From Ceriagrion tenellum (lineage: Eukaryota > Arthropoda > Insecta > Odonata > Coenagrionidae), in assembly GCA_963169105.1 (NCBI GenBank), contig OY720641.1, forward strand, positions 79,001,496-79,065,495: DNA of 64,000 bases, written 5' to 3'. Below the pieces are notes generated by a model, which saw only the letters and a list, made by a program, of their open reading frames with translations, was not told the DNA's origin and ran no database searches. Position 1 is the first letter of the stretch, and every line of letters begins with the position of its first letter. The position numbers and the translations under genes are program-made. Below, piece after piece: positions 57,771 through 64,000 of the stretch.

Positions 57771-59960
57771 TGTCCTGGGGAACTCTCTCGTTCCTTCTCC
57801 GCGCTGCATAGCCCCCTTCAACCTCTCTATCTTTTAGTCTCTCCCTTTCGTCTCCCACCTTCCATTTCAACTTTAAAAAAAAGTGAGAGAGGAGATGGAG
57901 ACTTGAATGGTCCAGCCTACTCATTCCCCCCTCTTTTTTCCGTACCTTCCTTCTCCATCCCGACAAACCTCAGCCCGTTTCCCCACTGCATACACCTTTA
58001 CCCTGAGGGGAAATAAGGAATGTAGATGAGGGTCGACTAAGGGTCGGAGAGAGTGGTCTGCTGGGGTATGTGGGGGAGAACTACGTGCGTGTGATGGTGT
58101 GTGCGTAAAGGATTTCCCTGCCTATCTTTTCCCTTCTACCCTCCTTTCCCACTCCTCAAGCCCTTTCGGAGAGAGAGAGAGAGGTAAAGAAGGAATTGTA
58201 AGGTCAAGGAAAGAAAGGTACCCAAGGCACAGACGGAAGGTGAGACCCCCTGGGCGCCTTTCGAGAATTCTGCCATGTAGGAAAAGTTCCTTAATGTTAT
58301 GACTGTTTCGTGGATTTAACATTCCCTCTCCATTATCGATCACGGGCGAGATTTAATCCCCGGAATTCCGATCGAAGAATTTTTGAATCGCAGTTGTTAT
58401 GGAGTATGAAGGACTATAAGTATGTTTAAATAATTAAAGTAAGAATGATGAAACTTCTAACATCGAACACTATTTTATTTCTCGCATCCCTTAAAGTGGT
58501 GTTAACGCTTTCGAGTTCATTTAACGATGGATTACATTTTGCTCCGTGATTGGTGTTTATTTACTCCTACGATAAGTTATATATGCGGAAAAGGAAGGAT
58601 CTTGGATTTTAAGTGAAGTAAATTATGATTGAATCGGATACAATCAAATGCTGTATTATTACTGAACGAAAGTTCTCCTGAAAGTTTTATTTTAATATTG
58701 ACTCGTATGTATTAACAGACCCTGCCAATGCCCTGGATGGGGAAAATCCACCTAGGCCGAACTGGAACATTTAAACTTAGGAATAGCGGCTGAGGATTCT
58801 ACTTCCTCCGTCTCTGAGGCTAATAACACAAAGGATGAGAAAATATTTTTGTTGAATTGATAAAACACGGAATCTAGGTCAATATAACGGAGAATTTGTT
58901 GTTAAGGTGTTAAAATAATTTTCTAATTATGAGAACGATTCATTCGTATGAAATATTTTCACAAATGTTTTCTAAATTTTTAGGAATAGGACACCATTTC
59001 AAAACATTTTTGGCCACTCCAACTTGGCGTCTGTTGTAAATTAAGAAACCGTGTAACGTAGCTACTCTATATATTTTCGGTTGCTAGCTATTCTAAACAT
59101 TTTAGGGTTGTAACATCATATCAGCATCACCAAGGCCATAGGTGTCGACGCTCCAAGGTCATAGGGGAACTATACACAGAATAGTATTTTTATGTCATCA
59201 TTCCACACAGAAGAGTAAGGATTGAGAATGGAAAGGAGAAAAGTCAACAATATAGGAAACGAAATACCGTGCTGAACAAACAGATATCGGGAAAGCGAAA
59301 TAAATATAGCCAATAATATGGTATAGTAAAATTTTAGACAAATGCCAGCTATTGGAGAGGAGGGGGAACCCATGCAGATATTGACATCAAGTTCAATTTA
59401 TTCATGCAAATATTGAAATTCAGATATGAGCATCCAGATATTGACCGTCGGAGATCGAGATTCGGAGTGTCAATGCAGTCAAAAGTTACCAGTATTCTTT
59501 TATGTGTGCAACAAATAACAGCGGAGAAGCAGATAAACTTATGAAACTCCACCTAACATTGACTACTATAGTGATACCGCGGATAGAGGCTAATGAACAT
59601 AAACCGGGATCATTCGCCAGGAGAGCGGCACCCAGTTCGTCAACATTAGACGGAGAGAATGCAACTCGGGACCATGCCATCATGAAAAAGTCATAAATAT
59701 TGGAAAGATAATTACATATGCAAGAGATCTCGCAACATTAATACTGATATCTAGCTAATCGACATTACTAAGTTTAAATTATCTTACTTATGGAAAATCT
59801 TCAAGGTATTTTTTTATATTAGTCCAATCAAGAGTTTTTATACGTGTGTTAGGTCAAATAAACCTGTGTGGAAAAGCGAATTAATGTGTTTGAAATTGGT
59901 TTTGAGCTGCCGAGGTAAGTTTACGGTGTCCTCTACACGTCTTCGATAAAACCCCCTTTA
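57771..59960. other. Unassigned stretch
   Basis: Holds a short (GA)n run near 58170-58183 and frames of about 65 codons without motifs. Nothing else recognised. Confidence 0.45.
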
Positions 59961-60508
59961 GGAAGTCCGAGCGAGATAGTTCCCTGATCATAATAAAGAC
60001 CATATTCGAGTTATATGTTTTAATTTCACCAGGTGTAGGACAGATGAATAACATATTGCATTATTACTGGTGCAATAATATAGTTTGATATGACAGAAAT
60101 TGTTAGTAATTAAATGAAAATATCTAAATAAGTCTTTAACATGACTCATTTTTTTCGCACGGTGCGTTTGAAACTCCTTCATAACGGAAGGTTTTTTGTG
60201 ATACCCAAGAACATACTGTGGTGACAATAGATTAATGTTCAAATATAGTTGAGAAAACATACAAACTACACAGTTCTTTTACGACATCTAAGTGTTAGAA
60301 ATACCTCATTTTGTAATAATGTCTCTCTGGAGTGGATGCACGTACCGTTTCCCATGTAAAAGGGCTGGCATTTTTTTTGCAAATATCTCCGAAAGTAATT
60401 TGGTAAGGGGTTGAATTTTTGGTGGCATTAGAAGGGTGAGATATTTTTCTTTAAAATGAGACCAAATTCATCGATATATAGGTAAAATGATATTTCGCTG
60501 AAACTACC
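59961..60508 (+). mobile_element. TTAA-flanked TIR repeat, copy 3 (most complete)
   Basis: Starts GGAAGTCCGAGCGAGATAG after TTTA and ends GATATTTCGCTGAAACTACC before TTAA. At 548 bp it is the longest uninterrupted copy. It serves as the reference that shows what was split at 942/3340 in copy 1. Non-coding. Confidence 0.8.
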
Positions 60509-60753
60509 TTAAAGTGCTACAACCATTTAGATCAGAATCAAAAGTGTGAATAAAACAGCTAAATATGTGGTAGGTGATCTCCTAATTGTTTCTCTGAATG
60601 AAGGTTTAAAAATATTCTATTTTTCTTACTCTAGAGCTTCTACTTGTCTACTCTGTAAATAATAATAATTGATACTTCGATAAAACGTTTAACACGAATT
60701 AACACGAATACATGAAATGAGATCTGCGATCGCATTTAGCAATATTTTTTTTA

Positions 60754-60846
60754 GTAACTTAAATAAAACTTTGTATATTCCACTATAGGTTTAATAATAC
60801 TGTTATTAAACCTATAGTGGAGTATACAAAGTTTTATTTAAGTTAC
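60754..60846. repeat. 93-bp hairpin element flanked by TA
   Basis: GTAACTTAAATAAAACTTTG and its reverse complement form arms of about 44 bp with one or two mismatches around a TACTG centre (about 60800-60804). TA lies on both sides (60752-60753; 60847-60848). Size and ends suggest a tiny mariner-type MITE; a hairpin RNA source is an alternative. Confidence 0.85.
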
Positions 60847-60848
60847 TA

Positions 60849-62779
60849 TGAATTACTTCCACAATGTTAAGCCTGGAACCATTTCCTTTGTGAATATTAT
60901 TTTTTATTTTCCCGGCGAATTTCCGATATTTTCTGCGTCTTACTTAGACTGCTTTTTTTGTTTTTATTTTGAGATTTTGAATGTCTCTGGACTAATCCAT
61001 ATTGCATTTCTTCCTATGTATTTTATATTTTAATAAGTGTACCGAAATGCACAATCAAATTGTGCTTGGAAATCTTGGAAAACATTTGTTAGAAGTTTGG
61101 GGAGGATGCCATATATTTTGCGTTTGATTTTTGAAAGTTTAATAAAATAAATTATAGCCTAGTAGTAAGTAAGCTTTATAGCACAGTAACAACAACTGGC
61201 TTTATAGGAATACAGATTGAGTGCAATTCAGGAGTTAGAATCTTTCGCAAGACAGGCGAAAGCAGGTTATCTATCCCACTGGGATAATATTTGCCGGCTT
61301 TTAGGCTGTATACCTGTCTACACGCTATCAAACAGAGAGGGACCTCAGGCTCTTATCACATATCTCTGCGTAGGTAGTCATGCCGCTTTGAAAGCCCTAT
61401 ATCTTTGTGCTGTAAATTATACCTCCTGCTACATTGTCGGACAAGGCTCGATGCGTAAACAGGACTATGCAGGACCCTTCTGGTTACGTGGGCATGACGG
61501 TATACCAGAAATAATGCTTAAGATAAGCTAGCAGTAAGGAAAGATCACTTTTATATCGTCGGACCAGAGTCAATGGTAACAATTACACTCACTGTATTGA
61601 AGCTTTAGATCAAGGGATGGGAGACAGTCCAGCACCTAGATGTCTGTAAATCAGTGCTAGGCCTGCGGAAGGCTAGACGGTTCTATTCCGGGTTAATTCC
61701 ATTTATCCAAGGTGGCATGTAACATTACATGGAAGAAAATTCTGATCAATGATAGCACTATTTACTGGCTTTTTGGTAAAAAAATAACGTCTCAAGGATA
61801 GAATGGAAGATACGCAAAGTTGAAGGTTGTGCAAAGAGGGTGAAGTAATCATGCGCAAACCACCTTGCAAATAAATGATTTAGAACTTTCCCGCCGAATG
61901 GTATGTGTGAAATTCTCTCAGGACCTTGTAAATGCTTATCTATGGCTGGGATTTGGAATCCTTAACTTGGATCTCCTTATCCGGAACCCAGGGGCATCGG
62001 GACATTACCCACTGAAGACACCCTGTCCTACGGTGAGACTATTAGGATCCAGTGGTTAATGCTCTTAAAGGTTGTTTGTAGAATGGACCAATAGATGTAA
62101 GCACTACCGAGCCCTAAGGCCATTCCGTCGTCGCTCACCCTCAGTCAATGTTACTATGTATTCTGGAAATAAACTCTCTGCTCTTCTTTCATTGTTCATA
62201 GCTCGCTTCTCACTTTTTTTCGTTATAAGGGCATCGTTTTGGCGAGTTTTTGTGATATGCCAAATTCTCCAGATTGCATAGAGCCTCCAATATCTTTTCA
62301 CTCAGGTCATAAGTGCAAACCTCCTACTCTTTTAATTTTTGAGGGTTTAGTCGTTTTTAAAAGTATTTTTACCAGTCAAACATTTTACTGCAAGGAAAAA
62401 TGATTATTTGTAATATCCGATATTATTCTGTAGGTATTTATCCTAGGTTTGACGAGCATATTTCGGCACGAGTGACCAAATTGTCTCTAAAAGCGAGCGA
62501 GAAAAACAGCTTTGGTTTTCTAATGTCGAAATCTGAACGATCGCTTTATAATTTCGTATGTTGTAATTAATGAGATGCTGCGCTCTCTGCAGGAGGAAGC
62601 ATTTTCCTTTCCCATTGGTAACTAAGCTCCCGGGAATGTTGGAAAAAAACTAGGGTTCGGTAAATTGCCAGGTATCCTTTTTGCTCGGCTAAGAGGAACC
62701 AAGTTTAAGCGAATTTCCGCTTTTTTTCCGCGAAAAAATAAAGAGGGCTTACCTTTATTATTTTTTTCAACACGTCTTG
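60849..62779. other. Unassigned stretch with one odd open frame
   Basis: A plus-strand frame (61217-61531, 104 codons, beginning at TTG rather than ATG) has a protein-like composition (W, C and H spread evenly; LESFARQAKAGYLSHWDN). I cannot name it. A second frame (61865-62059) follows in the same strand. Either could be debris of a retroelement or an exon; neither is supported. Confidence 0.35.
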
Positions 62780-63230
62780 GCACATTTCTCTAGGGGGGGG
62801 GGAGGAAGGGGGATGGGAAGAAGTTCGCAGCCTTCGGCCTTAGAGGATAAGATCGTATAACGACCTCCGGTAAGGGCAAAGAGAGAGGGAGGAAAAAATG
62901 TGGAAAAAAGATAAAGAAAGTAAAAGAATTCGCCTCTTTCCGTGGAGGAGTGGCGCAATTTTGTCGGCGGCATGTGACAAGAAACGGGGGTAGGGCTGGG
63001 TGAGAACGAAGGTTCTTTGGCGCGCTGGAATTTTGGACCGCCAGGAAGAAGGGAGGGGAAGGGAGGACTGGAGCATGGGTTTGTGAGTCCAGCTGAAGGG
63101 GAGGAAGGGAGGGTTAAAAGGGTGAGTTGAGTAAGGTCGCAGCGGAAGTCTCAAAAGAACACAGGCCAGAGGAAGTACAGAAGGAAAAAAATAAAGGGAT
63201 GAGGATATGCTCTCGGCAGCGACTTAGTGA
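62780..63230. other. G/A-rich island
   Basis: Plus strand rich in GGAGG and GGGG with a run of nine G near 62794. Minus-strand frames (up to 104 codons) mirror this bias. No gene recognised. Confidence 0.55.
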
Positions 63231-64000
63231 AGCAAGTGAGGCCAAGGGCTTTTACTGCAAGGAGGATTTTGGAATGCTCTCAAGAGTCTGCGCTTATGCC
63301 AAGTGAATGTCGAATCATCTGGGTTACTCCCTTCTATAGGTATTAGTTTCCCATCCCCTTCTCAGTCCCTGATTTTGTTTTTTGAACCAGGTATAGGTAA
63401 CAATCGATCAATGATTCGTTGAAATCCAGAGTGATTTTGTTGCATAGGTTTGAGAATGCTGTAAGTGAATACGTTTCTGCGGGATTTCATTTTAACTGTG
63501 GATTTAGGGGCGCTTGTCCGCGAGAGCGTTGGAATGTGCGATCGTTTCAAATTTGTTGAAAGTTCAACTAGAAAGAATGGTATAATGTTCATCATTGTGC
63601 ACGGTTAATGTGGCAGAGGCGTGATTTATCAATGCCGGTATCGATGAGCTTTTAATCTATTGAAAACTTGTCTTTCAGAAAATGTGGAGTTCTCTTCGTT
63701 CCTTAGTCCTTTACCCCGGCAATTTGTTCTTCATCGACTTTCAAGCTACTTATGGGCTGGATGAAAAGTGCTTTTTCCTGTCTGTCTTGCTTGTAGAAAT
63801 TAATAACCGTTGATATTTCAATAAAATTTACGTGTTACATTGATTACAAGGGTTGCCCAAAATGTTGCCCAAAAACCTGCATTTATTTTTAAAAGCTCCT
63901 GAATAACAGAAATCATTGCGATAAAACGGTCATCGAGAGACGCATTTTCATTGGTTGCAAAGCCTTATCAGTACATCAAGACGCAACCCTAGCTTAAAAC
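63231..64000. other. Unassigned stretch to the window end
   Basis: Nothing recognised apart from a small repeat of GTTGCCCAAAA near 63852-63872. Confidence 0.45.

Noticed and set aside
57225..57966. 198- and 219-codon minus-strand frames and a 135-codon plus frame
   Set aside because: All overlap in one G-rich island; low-complexity content, no domain.

Overview
The window reads as eukaryotic nuclear DNA, most likely from an arthropod and probably an insect (inference). It is AT-rich, has no operons, ribosome-binding sites or dense long frames, and is filled with decayed transposable elements: CR1/Jockey-like and RTE-like LINEs, Penelope-like fragments, tRNA-headed SINEs, a Helitron, and many short terminal-inverted-repeat elements. 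I recognise no intact host gene, functional tRNA or rRNA gene. The window is best read as intergenic or intronic repeat sediment. The only long recognisable coding homology is dead reverse transcriptase.

Layout, left half. 0.5-3.5 kb is a TTAA-flanked repeat split by a 2.4-kb TA-flanked insertion. 4.6-8.0 kb holds a tRNA-headed SINE, a LINE 3' end, a head-to-head SINE foldback and a 150-bp direct-repeat pair. 10.1-11.5 kb is a non-autonomous Helitron with coding remnants. 11.8-13.9 kb has LINE and SINE fragments. A G-rich island lies at 14-15 kb and a possible LTR/gag fragment at 15.1-16.0 kb. 19.3-20.6 kb has a TIR element carrying an 81-bp minisatellite, next to a hAT-like terminus. 21.4-22.6 kb is one TTA-flanked (PIF/Harbinger-like) element inside another. 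Two copies of a 223-bp near-perfect palindrome lie at 25.1-25.7 kb. At 26.6-27.4 kb one LINE sits inside another.

Layout, right half. 32.3-34.3 kb is the best LINE copy, with most of the reverse transcriptase readable on the minus strand. More LINE and Penelope fragments follow to 41 kb. The most complex region is 41.4-49.0 kb: a plus-strand RTE-like LINE is split by a 5.5-kb insertion with an 8-bp target duplication. That insertion itself contains other LINE debris. The same RTE copy was hit again by a minus-strand RTE copy with a 16-bp target duplication, which in turn carries a SINE. Beyond it lie a 583-bp long-TIR element (50.5 kb), another RTE copy (52.4 kb), a Penelope-like tail with two hammerhead-ribozyme-like cores (56.5-56.9 kb), a third TTAA repeat (60 kb), a 93-bp perfect-looking hairpin (60.8 kb) and further G-rich islands.

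The elements do not form a pathway; they form a stratigraphy of insertions. The observations most worth checking are the 5.5-kb insertion with its 8-bp duplication, an inverted RTE/RTE junction present at two sites, the hammerhead-like cores, and the conserved 3' hairpin plus GTAGATG tail shared by diverged LINE copies. All family assignments are from motif reading, without database searches.
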